A DNA stretch of 64,000 nt from Eucalyptus grandis (GCF_016545825.1 NC_052613.1:34732844-34796843); one strand, 5' to 3'; counted from the stretch's first letter, positions 22,185-34,226 are shown. The notes: generated by a model from the sequence alone, not told the origin. A program made the numbers and translations.

Positions 22185-23109
22185 GGTTACTATATTGGTA
22201 CGTTTGTGATAATCTTACCATAAACTAAACCTCAAATTGATATATTTGTGGCAAATTTATCATTTGTTAGCTTTCATTAAATTTTATTGTCAAATTACTA
22301 AATTGAATGACATGTGATAATTGATGGATATATTAATTTGGGGATTTAATCTATGTTTGTCACATGTGTATCATTTTGCAGTTTTTTGTGATATTAAGGA
22401 AAACTAACGAAGAGTAAAATAGTCATAAATGTATCGGTTTTACGTTTTTTATGGTAAAAAAAATTAGTTTCAGAATAAATTTGTTATAGGGATGTGAATT
22501 TGAGGTTTTTTTTTTTTTTTGTGGTCAAAAGATTAGTTTGTAGAAAATTTATTATATATGTACAAATTTGAGATTTTTCGTGATATTAACCCATTTTCTA
22601 AAAGATATTACAATAAATGATCATGATTCGAATAGTAACCTGAGAACTGGCCTAACTAACCAGAGCCAGACCAAACTAGTGGTTCTCGATTTCAAGTGTC
22701 AAATCACCCACCCGATTGCTCGGACTGAATTATTATAAGCCTTATAACGCTTGTAGTAGAGGTTCCTTTCAATACTCTGTTCAAATTGTATTATGCAGAT
22801 TCCGTTGGTATGTATTGAAGAAAGAAAGACGATAGACTGAACATCATCCATAGGAATCTATTAATGAAAGGACTATCATGTGGAGAACGCCTAAAGTTGA
22901 GGCCGGTCGGCCATGTACAAATTGGTTAGGGGCCAGTGCCGCTCTCCTAAAGATGGCCATGGCAGGCCAAACTTAATTGTTTTAATCAATCAAGACACAT
23001 GCCCCACCCGAGATTTTGAGATGCTCAAGTAAATGGCAGACATGGCACCGTCGGTCACGATGAAGCATTTTCTGGTACAAGTCATGGGAATGGTCCTTAG
23101 AGAAGAAGG
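22185..23109. other. AT-rich intergenic sequence, MITE-like remnants
   Basis: Around 22190-22600 phrases such as 'aaatttatcatttg' and 'tttttgtgatatta' resemble degraded termini of the 715-1462 type. No clean ends or gene are seen. Confidence 0.3.
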
Positions 23110-23275
23110 CCGGTGTGATGCTAATTGAGAGGTGGAATTGAGGGAAGCCGAGGAGATAGGTGGTCTGTCTTCTTCCAAGCGGAGGATCTCCTGGGCAAGG
23201 CATTATTTTTCTCCATTTCAGACCACCTGTGGGCAAAGGTGGGTGCACCGATTACAAATGTGATGTAAGACAACC
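23110..23275. repeat. Dispersed 'gaggtgg..gataggtggtctg' sequence
   Basis: This is one of five related stretches (about 6452, 23110, 33625, 35925 and 63430). All share a phrase like 'gaggga.gc.gag..gataggtggtctg' followed by 'ccatgattt' or its relatives. Confidence 0.45.
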
Positions 23276-23539
23276 GCAGCTTGCACCCCCGTAATGTGTG
23301 TGAAAGTCAGGACCCTCCCGACACCCTTTAGGTGCCCTATTTCTCCGTTGAAATTCTCGACATGCTCTTTATCGAGCTATTCTTCTTTTATAATGTACTG
23401 AGAATGCAAAGCATTTTTTTATCAGCGCTCAGGCGAAAGGAGTCGCCATGCGCCTGTCGCATGGGCGCATGGGTAAAGACCCCATCCCATTTGCAGTGCG
23501 AGTGTCCACATGTCCTTTTTATTTTTTTTTGTTGAAAAT

Positions 23540-23700
23540 GAATGATGTGCATGTACCCATGATGCGAGTGACGAATGTATCACCCAACGAGGGCATCGAG
23601 ATGATATTCTACTCATGATGCGTGAATGTATGGTAGATGACATAACACAAAGATGCGTAAAAACATGATGAGGGACACCATCGAGATACATGGGGATAAA
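23540..23700. repeat. Short ATGA-rich repeat patch
   Basis: The sequence is dominated by ATGATGTG, CATGATGCG and ATGACATAAC words, like those at 7030-7680. Confidence 0.4.
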
Positions 23701-23724
23701 TATCAAGAGTCATAATTTATTATT

Positions 23725-24230
23725 CGAATGTCAATTCGATTATAAACTTTTTAATATAACCAACTTAATCCTAAATCTACTGACGATTTGCCAAAGTGGT
23801 CATTCTCATCAATTTTGATTGGAAATTGTGACATAAACACCAATTGTGCTAGCTATCCTACGTCACACAACGGCGCTGATATGGATAATTTTTACAAATT
23901 TTAAATAAAATTTCCAAATTTTTTTTATGTTTTCTTTTCTTTTCTTTGTTTTCATTTTTTGATTGTGCTAGCAGTTAACCCTCACTTATGGTCGACAACC
24001 TCGACTAGCCACCACCAACGACTCGAACATGTGGAGGGAAATAAGAAAAAAAGAGAAAGGAAAAAAGAAAAACAATTTAGAAAAGTTTTTAAAAAATTAT
24101 CTATATCAATGTTGGTCATGTCGCATCGGACAGTAAATGTTCGCGTAAAAAATATCAAACCAAAATTTAATCGAAAAGATTACATTAATAAATCATAAAA
24201 AAGTTTAAAATTGAATGGGCATTCATGTAT
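23725..24230. mobile_element. Inverted-repeat MITE
   Basis: The left arm ('gaatgtcaattcgattataa' then 'actttttaatata') is complementary to the right arm near 24190-24229 ('aaaagtttaaaattgaatgg'). The middle has a C-rich patch and an A/G tract. No target duplication was identified. Confidence 0.45.
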
Positions 24231-24249
24231 AAGTTTTAGACCCTTTTTG

Positions 24250-24740
24250 GTAATGTTTTCCGGAGATACATGTGCACCAACCCGTGCGAGCATCATGATA
24301 GACATAGAGAACAATATAATGATGGATGATGATGGTGAAGATGATTTAACAATTACATATGAATAATGTATGAGTATTCATGATCACCGATAGAATTTGA
24401 AGATGTAGCAATAGTACGTAATGATATGACATGATCGTGCATGATGTAACAAGTATGCAATTGACAAGACCGGCGCGTACGATGATTTGCATAATGACTT
24501 AACATGACCCCATAAATAGTGCTATATAAAAAATGATTTTTAAAAATCAAATTATACAAAATTTTAAATTAATATATTTATGATAAATTTATCTCAAATT
24601 TAAATAAGATATAATGATGAAAAGCATGATATAATGAAGCAAAAAATAAGTCATATCATGATGATATGATGACACAGGGAAATCATGACGGTCTAATTGT
24701 CAAATGCAAGAGCCACATAACACATAGATAGCATAATCGA
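24250..24740. repeat. ATGA-rich dispersed repeat sequence, second copy
   Basis: It resembles 7030-7680 with shared phrases including 'tgaagatg.agcaatagtac' and 'caattgacaa.ac'. The relation is clear over several hundred bases despite many changes. Confidence 0.5.
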
Positions 24741-25264
24741 GGATCTTAATCCCGTCAATATTCAGTCCTTGCAATTGTCTATCATCCAGACTCTCACCAT
24801 CAAGGGCTAGTAGTACTGCGATCAAATAATTGTGTTTGTGATAGCATCCATTGTACCAAGATTATTAGTGAACCCGGTCATTAGTTTTCTGAAAATCAAA
24901 ATCAAAGTTGAAGAAAAATTCGAGAGTCAACCAAATAAAAGAAAAGGTCCATGATACCACTAGTCCCCATGATCTTGCCCAAAAATTCAAACCCGCGTGT
25001 GCTTGTTTTGGGTCCAAAATTATGCTTTAACTTTTCTGTTGCACTTTTCTATCATCGGTCGATTTCTGCTAATATGAACAGCTAGATTGCTGAGTTAGAT
25101 GTCAAAATACACGTGTTCTAACATGATTTACCAACACATAAATTAAAAAATGAGACAGAGAGAGATAACTTTAAGGAAAAAAGTCATCGGATATTCCGCC
25201 ACTGGATCGTCAAGGAATGGCTGGTCACATTTTTAAAAAAGCACAGAGACGATTTTGGGGAAAA

Positions 25265-26090
25265 AAAAAAGCAGGGCTTTTGATTTTTGGACTAAAGTAT
25301 AGATACCAAAAATTCCTTTCGCCATAATAGAAACAAAGTATTATATGCACCCTCCCTTATCTTGAGAGGGTATGTTCCCCTATTTTGGAAAGGCCACCTA
25401 CCTTGCATATGATCGTTGATATGCGAAGTTGTTGCATCTTACTTGTCCGACCACCTCACCTCAATTGTCATACTCCTCAGGTTCACAGCCCATCAAATCG
25501 CTTTGGTCAAATGTAGATCATCCAAGTATTTTTCTAAGTAGTCCCAAACTTCTATAAATATGTTCAGGGGATTATTTTCCACAAAAACACGCTTCTCTCT
25601 TCCCTCTTCGATTTCTTCTTGTTTCGCTAAATTTAAATATTCCATATTTCCAGCTTGAATGGCAAGCACTGCAAGATCATTAGTAGTATTCGCAAACATT
25701 TCACTCGTATCGATCAGACACTTCAATTGCTATCACTACCGCTCACTGTCAGCCTAGGACGAACAGACTATTTCCAGCAAAATCAACCCCGTCCTCCTCT
25801 GTTTTACGCTGATTTTCCTAAGCTAACTCCAGTTGAAGTATGGTAGGGCTGGCGCTTCTCAATATAGGACGCACCCGGTGACCATGGGCTTTGGCATTGC
25901 CTGCTTGCCCGCGAGCTGCCGTGCCCATCTTCTGAAGAATGTGTACCTTCCTGATTTGTCTCTCTTATGTAGAACAACGGGCGAATGTTATATGGAAACT
26001 TTCGGGTGTCAAGAAAGTGGACGATCCTGCAAGTCAAAGAAGATTCTGGGATCTTTGAAGTTGCAAACGGGTTATGTTTATTTCAGCATT
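25265..26090. repeat. Anonymous duplicated segment, copy 2, with minus-strand open frame
   Basis: It shares several blocks with 16665-17080. On the minus strand 25493-25726 is open and reads naturally (contains NTTNDLAVLAIQAGNMEYL and LNIFIEVWDYLEKYL) but has no ATG start. It looks like one exon of a decayed gene and no family was recognised. The matching region of the other copy is broken by stops. Confidence 0.4.
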
Positions 26091-26214
26091 GTTTGATCTC
26101 AAATTCACGCATTTTCCTTAATTTTCGAGCTATAAAAAATTTCATACGTATTTTGCAGATTTTTAGGATGTGATTTGAAGACTTCCCATTTATTAATATT
26201 TTTTTTTTTAATTT

Positions 26215-26345
26215 TGTTATTTGATTTCAGTCATTTGATTATTTCCTAAATAGCGACCTCCTTATAAATAGGCATATAAAACATTATAAACAATACTTCA
26301 TTGTTCAAATAAAGATTGTCTTTTGGAATCCTTTTTCAAGCATAT
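26215..26345 (+). repeat. Possible 5' LTR end of the gypsy element
   Basis: The sequence 'ccttataaataggcatataa' looks like a TATA box, followed by a short leader. It lies just before the gag ATG (26374), as in gypsy LTRs. No full LTR pair or primer site was found. Confidence 0.35.
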
Positions 26346-26373
26346 CTCCCTCTGCATCATTTGGTCTCTCCTA

Positions 26374-28700
26374 AGATGATGGCTAATAACGTCAATGAAA
26401 ATCTCCCCGTAGCTGAAGGCCATGAAAACGAGCCTATTACATGGGCTGAGTTCAATCAATTTGTGGAGCAAATTGAACAAAGGTTTCAAGAATTACTTGT
26501 CGGCATCCAGTGTTTGTCTACCAACCTCATACCTAGTAGTCTTCCGGCCGATTGTGCTCAAGTCGCTTGAGTCCCAAAAGTAGCTATGGAACATGGGGCA
26601 AATCCCTGACAGGGGCGACAAGCCTATGTTGAGGACTCCGAAGAAGAAGAAAAAGAGTTCTTGGACAAGCCTATTTGTGGAGGCCACCGAATAGAGATGC
26701 TGGCGAGTCCCTGAGCAATATCAACTTAAGGTTGACCTTCCAACCTTTAATGCCAACTTGAATATTAAAGACTTTCTAGATTGGCTTTGGGAAATTGAGA
26801 AATTCTTCAATGTCATGTCAATTGAAGAGTATTGCCAAGTAAAATTGGTGACATACAAGTTGACGGATGACGCCTCAGCTTGATGGGAGTAGACATAGTG
26901 TCGCTGACAAGGAAAAGCTTCCATCTGAATGTGGAATCGAATGAAGGAGATGTCAAAGGTTCGGTTCCTCCCAACTAATTATGAATAATTATTTTTTCAA
27001 CAATTCTACAATTATAAGTAGTTGAGCCGATCAATCCAAGCCTACATGGAGGAGTTTCTCTGACTTTCCGCTTACAACAACCTGGCTAAATTAGAGGCAT
27101 TACACCATTTGATCACATTGAGGATGCCCAAGAAATGGCCCAAAAGCTTGAGATGCGATCGAAAAGAATTAGTCCCATTAATTGGGCTAATAATTATTCC
27201 GCTCAAGGATCATTTGGAAGGGGGAGATAGTTAGATGTTCCAAACTCCTCTAATCAACAAACCAGCACTATGAACCGACTTCAAGCAATATAACTGGGAC
27301 GCCCAAGGAACCAGTCACTACGAACAACCGTAGCGCTAATTAGAATGCTCATAAGTTATATGCTAAGCCATAACCAATTAAATGCTAGCTAGTGTAATGA
27401 ACCGGGCCATCGTTCAAGTGACTTCCTATGGCGGAATATGGCCAATGTTGTTGAGCATGATGATGACATATTTGAAGATGATTAGGTGGATAAAGAAGAA
27501 GTGGAGGACTAAGAGGGCGAGCATGTCAATTGTGACATTATGCAACTACTGCTTGCCCCGCGAAGAGATGACACCCAGCGGAATAGTCTTTTCTATGCTT
27601 GTTGTGCTGTCAATGACAAAGTTTGCAAGGTCATCATCGACATTGATAGTTGTCAGAACATAGTTTCCAAATCCCTGTGGACCATTTACAACTAAAGACG
27701 GAGTCACATTCATTCCCTTATACAATAGAGTGGATTTGTAAAGGGCCCGAACTCAAGGTAACACAATTGTATCATTTACCTATTTGAATTGGAAAGTCAT
27801 ATAAGGAAACTATTATTTGTGATGTGATGGAGATGGATGCATGCCATGTCCTGTTGGGACGACCATGGCAATATGATGTTGATATCACTTATCGGGCTCA
27901 AAAGAATACGTACTCTTTTGTGTGGGAAAAGACAAAGATTACTTTGAAGCCAGAGAGTAACACTCCCCAAGCCCCTAAGAAGCAGAGTGTGCTCATCGTG
28001 CTAAACGTTCGTAAATGTGAGGGCATGTACATGATTGTATAGAATGGTGATCAACAATCTATTATTTCCATTCCTAAGGCTCTTCAGCCTTTGTTGAAAG
28101 CATTCAGTGGCATTAATCCAGAGAATCTATCCTGTTGGATTACCTCCCGCGAGGGATGTCCAACATGAGATTGACTTTCTTTCAAGAGCGAGTCTCCTTA
28201 ATGTGCCACACTACCTGATGAATCCAAAGGAGAACTAAATTTTGTAGGACCAAGTGGGAGGACTCTTTTGAAAAGGCTTCTTGCATGAGAGCATGAGCCC
28301 TTGTGTAGTCCCTACACTCCCTACTCCGAAGAAAGATGGTAGCATGCGTATGTGCATTGATAGTCAAGCAATTAATTGGATTATTGATAAGTATTGATTT
28401 GATTCCTAATTCCTCACCTAGATAATATGCTCGACTAGCTTTCTCAATCAAAGGTCTTTACAAAGGTCAATCTACGTAATAGATCCAAATTTGCATATAC
28501 CCCGGTGATGAATGGAAAACAACCTTTAAAATAGGTGAAGGTTAGTACGAAGGGCTTGTCATGCCATTTGGTCTTAGCAACACACCTAGCACTTTCATGC
28601 ATTTGATGACTCAGGTTCTTTAAGCTTTCATTGGCAAGTTTATGGTGATCTACTTTGATGACATCATCATATACAGTATAGATGACCAGCAACAAATGGA
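26374..28700 (+). pseudogene. Decayed Ty3/gypsy gag-pol
   Basis: Pieces follow gypsy order. Gag starts at ATG 26374, with a retrotransposon gag motif at about 26735-26885 (FNANLNIKDFLDWLWEIEKF, QVKLVTYKLTDDASA). A protease-like segment lies at about 27615-27940 (IIDIDSCQNIVS, MEMDACHVLLGRPWQYDVD). The reverse transcriptase remnant has [16 protein letters not shown] at about 28330-28380 and FMVIYFDDIIIYS at about 28635-28680, the last retaining the FDD catalytic box. Numerous stops and frameshifts break it. RNase H and integrase are not visible. Confidence 0.8.
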
Positions 28701-28806
28701 GCATCTAAGGGACGTCCTATCGGCCTTGTAGATGAACCAATTGTACATGGTTGAAGTCAAGTAGTAATATAGACCCACCAAGGCAGGATAGCTGGGAGCA
28801 GCAGGA

Positions 28807-29109
28807 TTACGAATCATGGTTGAAGTCAGCACCTCTTTGTTCAGTATACCCTCTAGAAACTGAGCTAAGCTTTACGGTTTCTCATGCCAGGAGTACTATA
28901 ATCATATTTTTCACCCTTTAAAATACGTCGCGGCAAGATTCATAGAGGAATTGCAAGTTAAAAAGAAACCAAATATGTTTTGCAAGTACGACATTTTATT
29001 GTTTGGCATAGATTATTCGCATTGAGGATCTTCGTTGGTGCCTGAGTGGATGATTTGAGCTCAGCAGGAGGTGGAGGGGAAGGGCACATTGTGCAGATGG
29101 AAGAACCGG
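28807..29109 (+). pseudogene. Unrecognised exon remnant, left part
   Basis: One plus frame reads naturally through EYYNHIFHPLKYVAARFIEE and KYDILLFGIDYSH to EVEGKGTLCRWKN, with a few stops. The family was not identified. The frame is cut at 29109 by a MITE and seems to resume at 30155. Confidence 0.4.
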
Positions 29110-30154
29110 AGGAAAAGTACCAAAAAAGTCATAAACCTATTACATTGGTACCAATTCAGTCATAAACTTTTCAATTGGACCAATTCAGTTCTAAACCTTT
29201 TAATATTGGTACAAATTCAGTCAATTCGGCCAATTTTGGCCGGCCAACGCTGACGTGGACATCGGCCAGTGGCCGGATGCCGACATGGCAATTTTTATGA
29301 TTTTTTTCGAATTTTTTTATTATTTTTATTAATTTTTATTAATTTTTTCCTTTTTCTTTTCTTTTTCCTTTTCTTTTCTGTTTTCTTCTTCGTGGTTGCC
29401 GGCGAGCCTCCGGTGAGGCTGGCCGGCCACTAGGTGAGGGCCGCAAAGCCCTCGCCTGTCGCCGGCAAGGGTCGTGACCCTCGCTCGGCCTCGCCCTAGC
29501 CTTGCCTCTGAGTCCTCGGTGCCTCCTCTGCTATCGACCCTAGAGCTTCTCAACCTCGTCACCGCCGCCCTCACCTCCATGAAATCCCAATTCGAGGCCC
29601 TAGTCCCCCATCTCCCGCGACTCACGCTGTCGCTCCTCCGCCCGATCTTCTCCTCTAAAACCCTAGCCCGCCGCCCCAACACCCTCCTCTCCTTCTTCTA
29701 AGGCTGGCCTCGCCTGCGGCCTTGGGCGAGGCCAAGTGAGGGTCACAACCCTTGCCTCCGCCCTGGCGATGGCTGCCATGGCCTTGCCAGCCGCGGGTGA
29801 GGGCCGTGACCCTCGCGGGCAGCAGGCGAGGGCTTTGCGGCCCTCGCCCAGTGGCCGGCAAGCCTCACCGGAGGCTCGCCGGCAACCGCGAAGAAGAAAG
29901 TAGAAAAGAAAAGGAAAAATAAAAAAATTAATAAAAATTAATAAAAAATTAATTAAAATTAATTTAAAAAAATCGAAAAAATCATTAAAAAAATCATAAA
30001 AATTGCCATGTCGGTGCCGGCCAATCAAAATTGGCCGGATTGACTGAATTGATACCAATATTAAAAGGTTTATGACTGAATTAATTCAATTGAAAAGTTT
30101 AGTACTGAATTACTACTAATGCAATAGGTTTAGGGCTTTTTTGGTACTTTTCCC
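29110..30154. mobile_element. MULE-like MITE with long inverted arms and 10-bp duplication
   Basis: Arms of about 160 bp are visible. The left starts AGGAAAAGTACCAAAAAAGTC and the right ends TTTTTTGGTACTTTTCCC. Flanks gaagaaCcgg (29100-29109) and gaagaaTtgg-like gaagaactgg (30155-30164) differ at one base. A GC-rich core with GGCGAGG words occupies about 29395-29885, between pyrimidine and purine tracts. No transposase is present. The 59048-59697 element is a relative. Confidence 0.75.
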
Positions 30155-30660
30155 GAAGAACTGGAGTTGGTGCAGTGAGTAAACCATGCAGGATAAGAAT
30201 GACCTCAGCTTGTTCTTCAGAAACGGTGCCTTACAGCGGCTTGTATATCTGTAAATAGTCCTCTCTTTGTCCTATTACTGATTACCTGAATGGGCAATAC
30301 TCCTTATATTCCTAATTATCACATTTATATATATATATATATATCATTCCTTTTCTTTCCCAGGTCACACATCGACCAACTATTCGCCATTAACTAACTG
30401 CATTATTTTAAGACATTATTCTAACAAGATGAAGGCGACGATCTGGAGTCATCTGAGGCCGCTGCAGTAGTCCTCGCCATCGAGGATGTAAGTGAGTAAT
30501 TGTTGAAGGAGACAGTGTTGCAGTCATTTGAGCAACTTGTGACAACGATGGCTCAAGTCTCAACCAGGTGGAACAAAACAGTGTCATAACGAAGGCAGTA
30601 TTCTCGTGACACCCGCCTGACAAATCCATTCACTAACATTTGTGGGGATGCTTGCATCGA
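30155..30660 (+). pseudogene. Unrecognised exon remnant, right part
   Basis: After the MITE the frame continues as WSWCSE and DKNDLSLFFRNGALQRLVYL, then a stop. About 170 bp later, after a possible acceptor 'tttctttcccag' (30362), coding-like text (EGDDLESSEAAAVVLAIEDV) runs at about 30430-30490. This fits a decayed multi-exon gene. A short (AT)n run lies at about 30327-30344. Confidence 0.35.
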
Positions 30661-31440
30661 TTGGAAGTGTTTGGGACATGATTCACGGTATATGAAGTTG
30701 AATGATTCGTTGAGGGCAGCCACAAAAACAGAACTCAGAAACTGAACGATTGGCTATTAAGTTCATGCACTGACCTCTATCCTAAATGTTGATACGCCAA
30801 TTACATCTTTCATGTCAATCTGCATGTTTCGAAAGTCGGTCAGACATGGATGTTGGAGGCTCTGAACCCATATGTAGGCACGTTGTCGACCTGACTGGGT
30901 CAATCCTCTGTTCGATTGTCGAGCGTATCCTGTTCAAGGCAAAAAAAAATAGTTCATGTTGTGGCCTAATAAGTAATACTTCTAGTTGTCGCTCTTAATC
31001 GGTGATAATAGTTACCATAAGAGAAGACTAATCCCACTGAGATAATGCAGTCTGAGGTGGAAGTGCACACACAGGACACAGGGCAGCGAACTTGAGTAAC
31101 ACTTTTGTAAGGAAGAGACTAACCCTGTCTTTGGTTTCCCAGCTGGGCAATGGCCTTCCACTTTGCGTTTCACTCTTGGACATCCCATCCCAGATTTAGC
31201 TGCATTTTCTTGTTTGAGTTGTGTTTTGAGAGCATACTCACATATAGTCCGATCCGTATCATCCCTACCGTCTGGATCGTCAAGAGCAACTGCCCCTTCT
31301 TCCGTTTTCAGAACCTTTGCAATGTGCTCCACTGCCAAATCTATTAACCTCGTAGCTTATTCTCTTTTCTTATTTGCAGACATATGGGCGAAATGCGAAG
31401 CCTTCAGCATAAACTCATGTGGCCTTGAACCAGAAACTTT
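30660..31440 (-). pseudogene. FAR1-related (FRS) C-terminal relic, copy 2, with 3' flank
   Basis: On the minus strand about 31105-31430 contains IDLAVEHIAKVLKTEE, ICEYALKTQLKQENAAK and CPRVKRKVEGH. This is the tail of an FRS-like protein, matching the relic at 46037-46753. The SWIM finger is not preserved here, and frameshifts are present near 31370-31430. The neighbouring 30660-30960 is duplicated at 45770-46030, so the whole segment was copied together. Confidence 0.5.
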
Positions 31441-31604
31441 CAGATGTAAAGTCTCTGTCACAATTTTACACACCCAAAAGTCTAATTCTTTGATTCCTTT
31501 ATATTCATTGAAGATTCATTCTTGTCACCTCCGTTTCTTGCAACTCTCACTCATCAGAAATAAAGAGACATGGAGAGAGAGAGAGAGAGAGAGTCGAGAA
31601 GAAG

Positions 31605-31760
31605 ATGGGCTCTGAACAAGCTCTCTCCTTCTCAAAGAAGTCTCTAATTGTGGCAACCACGGCGACTCTACATCTTTCAGTGATTCTTCTCTCACGGCTC
31701 TTCTCGTTTTTAGCACCTGGCTGCGCAGTGAGCATTGGTGCCGCAGCATTGGCGCAATGA
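31605..31760 (+). CDS. Small hydrophobic ORF, doubtful
   Basis: An ATG frame of 51 codons contains a hydrophobic stretch (LIVATTATLHLSVILLSRLF), preceded by a (GA)n tract typical of plant leaders. It could be a first exon or a chance frame. No homologue was recognised and no splice partner was found. Confidence 0.15.
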   Translation: MGSEQALSFSKKSLIVATTATLHLSVILLSRLFSFLAPGCAVSIGAAALAQ

Positions 31761-32455
31761 TTTCCGAAGCGATTTATGAGCCATCACCTGTCTCTATGAA
31801 GCCTTTGTTTTTCTCTGTAATGTTTCTTCTGCTCATCATCACCAAGATGCTTTCTGTTGGACTACAGTACAGGACAGGTCATGCTCACAGTTCTTTCCAA
31901 TTCATGAATATCTAGTCTCGAGAAGATGCAAATAACTTGGTTAGCAGGTTCTGCATCAAGTGAACTATCCCTGAAAAAATAGCATCCGCATGAATTATTA
32001 ATTGCAATTTTGTGCTCTTGTAATAACCCGTTCGCATGGGATTGGGACTGTTACGACCACTAGGGAAGTAATCGAGCGTTCGAGCTCCATCGCATTATCA
32101 GGAGGAAAGGAGAAAAGGAAAAGAAAAAAAGCATGAAATTAGGAGCCAGCGTTTGGGCAGCCTTTCAAATGGACTCCACAATCTAACTTTCTGACCATAT
32201 TGTGCTACTTCAGTTAAGGCTGTTTTTCTCACAAGGTTATTCACAGTTGCAAAGGCACCCGGACAACGGTGAGCCATTACTGCTCAGGTGGTTATTTGTT
32301 GCAGCGACGAACGGTTTTAGAATTCATTCAAGTTTAACTTGAAACCTAACTATCGAAATAGGTTCTTCATTTTTTGAAATCTGAAATTTACTTTGCATAC
32401 TTCAGAACTTGAAACTTATCTTGTTATGAGTTCTAGGATCTACTTGGGAACCAAC
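31761..32455. other. Intergenic, no gene seen
   Basis: Mixed sequence without long frames or clear repeats. The region from about 32300 ('gaacttgaaacttatc') resembles degraded 'ggttcc'-type element sequence. Confidence 0.3.
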
Positions 32456-32772
32456 CAATTTCCTTTTTTGTTTTTTTTTTATTTAAGCAAAATGAAAGTG
32501 AACATAATAACAAAAATGAAAGTTTCCTATTTTTCAATAGCAACAAGCCATTTAAGATGAACGCATAAAAAATAAATAAACAATAAAAAGTTCAAAACAC
32601 GTAACATAAAACCTAAATTATAAAACTTCAATGCTCAATCATTCATGAAAAGTTACTCTAAATTCTAACTACCTAAAAGGAAAAGAAACAACATATATTG
32701 TTAATAACTTAAAAATAGTTTTAAATTAAAATTACTATTAATTAAACTAAAGTCATTATTAGAAAGCCTCAT

Positions 32773-32829
<57 letters not shown>

Positions 32830-33725
32830 TATTGGAGGAACCGCCCAGCCGGTAGCGGAAGCGTAAACCTCCAGGTGCTACATAAGCGGGAGGACCCACC
32901 ACTCCTGGCAGCACACTTAAGTCACAAGTAACTTCACCAGAATCTTTGCTTTACAAAGGTTTCGAACTCCTCACCTCTCTCGCAAAGGTTTATTGAAGCC
33001 TACCCAGCTGAGCCACCACAACCGGTGGTTCCTCATCCCATATATTCATTGCACTTCAACTCATAAATTCTATATACCGATGATAATCTCTTTATTAAGA
33101 CAATCGATATTTGAAAAAAAGGAAAGAGTACATCAAATAAAACATAAACTTATTAGATAAATAAATGAATTACAATATAAAAAGGTATAAACATCACTTA
33201 CCCAAACCTAAGTCAATTACTATTGTAGGATTTCGTTAGTTCTCAGTTCTTGATCTAGTAGGAATCAAAGGTGCTATAAAGTTTGGAATCAAGGATTGAA
33301 CAAGATTTCAATAGGACTTGGAACTGGACTGGTTTCTAGTTCCACCTTGAAACCGTACTCACTCGTCATGTCAAGCATAATGGAAGATTTGGCACTTTCT
33401 TCTGTGTGTGATCCACGTCGGAAACAAGAGCTCACTCTCCAACCACCCTAACTTTGTCCGCAATCCAAAGCGTCGTCGTTAGATAAGCAGATGTCCATGA
33501 CATCGGCCATGAGTAATAAGTTGCCATGGAGGAGGCAGAAAGAGTCATGATCTGCTCTTCCCACGACGTCAGTAGGTTGGATGAACACAATGGGTAAAAG
33601 AATAGTAAAATTGGGGGATGCTAATTATGGGAGAGGTGTTTGAGGGAAGCGGAGCCGATAGGTGGTCTGGGTGGGTTCCCTCCTCCATGATTTCACTTCT
33701 CACTTTTCATATGGGAGAGGGGGAT
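32456..33725. repeat. Segmental duplication, copy 1
   Basis: It is closely similar to 62488-63540 in the same orientation, from 'aagcaaaatgaaagtgaac' through 'gggaagcggagccgatagg'. The main difference is the SINE inserted here at 32776-33030. Confidence 0.85.
32776..33030 (-). mobile_element. tRNA-derived SINE, perfect 9-bp target duplication
   Basis: On the minus strand box A (TGGCTCAGCTGG) lies near the 5' end and box B (GTTCGAAAC) follows, the internal RNA polymerase III promoter of tRNA-derived SINEs. The 3' tail is a (TA)n run rather than poly-A. The duplication is cctcatccc (32767-32775 and 33031-33039). The uninserted counterpart, cctcattcc, is at 62809-62817. Confidence 0.88.
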
Positions 33726-33794
33726 GGAGAGGGAGGATTGTGTTTGTGCGGGGAGGCGGAGAGGGAGGGGAGAGAGGGGCTCATGCGGAGAGAG

Positions 33795-33797
<3 letters not shown>

Positions 33798-33832
<35 letters not shown>
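33798..33832. repeat. (GA)n microsatellite
   Basis: An uninterrupted AG dinucleotide run, flanked by interrupted GA-rich sequence out to about 33870. Confidence 0.9.
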
Positions 33833-33835
<3 letters not shown>

Positions 33836-33972
33836 GGGGAGATGAGAGAGAGAATGAGAGAGAGCATGTTCCGAATTATGGGGAGATGTACGGTACGGGT
33901 CCCACTTTGCAGAAATATCGAAACACCCCTTCCTCTCTCCCTCTGTTACTTTTCCATTGCTCCTACGTTGCT

Positions 33973-34180
33973 GATTTTTTTTTTTTTTATGCTGGATGAA
34001 CCGCCTTGGCCAACAGCCGCCACGTAAATCTCTAGGTGTCGCTAGCGGGGAGACCACTATCCCGACGCCACGCGTTAATCACCTAATGGCCCATAACTTG
34101 CGTTGCAGAGGCTTTGAACTCCCGACCTCTCCCTCAAAGATCTGAAGCCTACCCAACGGAGCTATCACGGCCAGTGGTTG
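33973..34180 (-). mobile_element. tRNA-derived SINE with poly-A tail
   Basis: The minus strand has box A (TAGCTCCGTTGG) and box B (GTTCAAAGC), and its 3' end is poly-A (the T run at 33975-33988). Short flanking repeats cgttgct (33966-33972 and 34181-34187) support target-primed insertion. It shares layout and phrases ('ggtaggcttca', 'gagaggt.ggagttc') with the SINE at 32776. Confidence 0.8.
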
Positions 34181-34226
34181 CGTTGCTAACTTTTTATGCC
34201 CTTCCTTTTCCCCTCCCGATAGACTA

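Noticed and set aside
33618..34057. Glu/Arg- and Ser/Leu-repeat frames around (GA)n tracts
   Set aside because: They are translations of a microsatellite; the same applies at 37045-37441 and 40090-40394.
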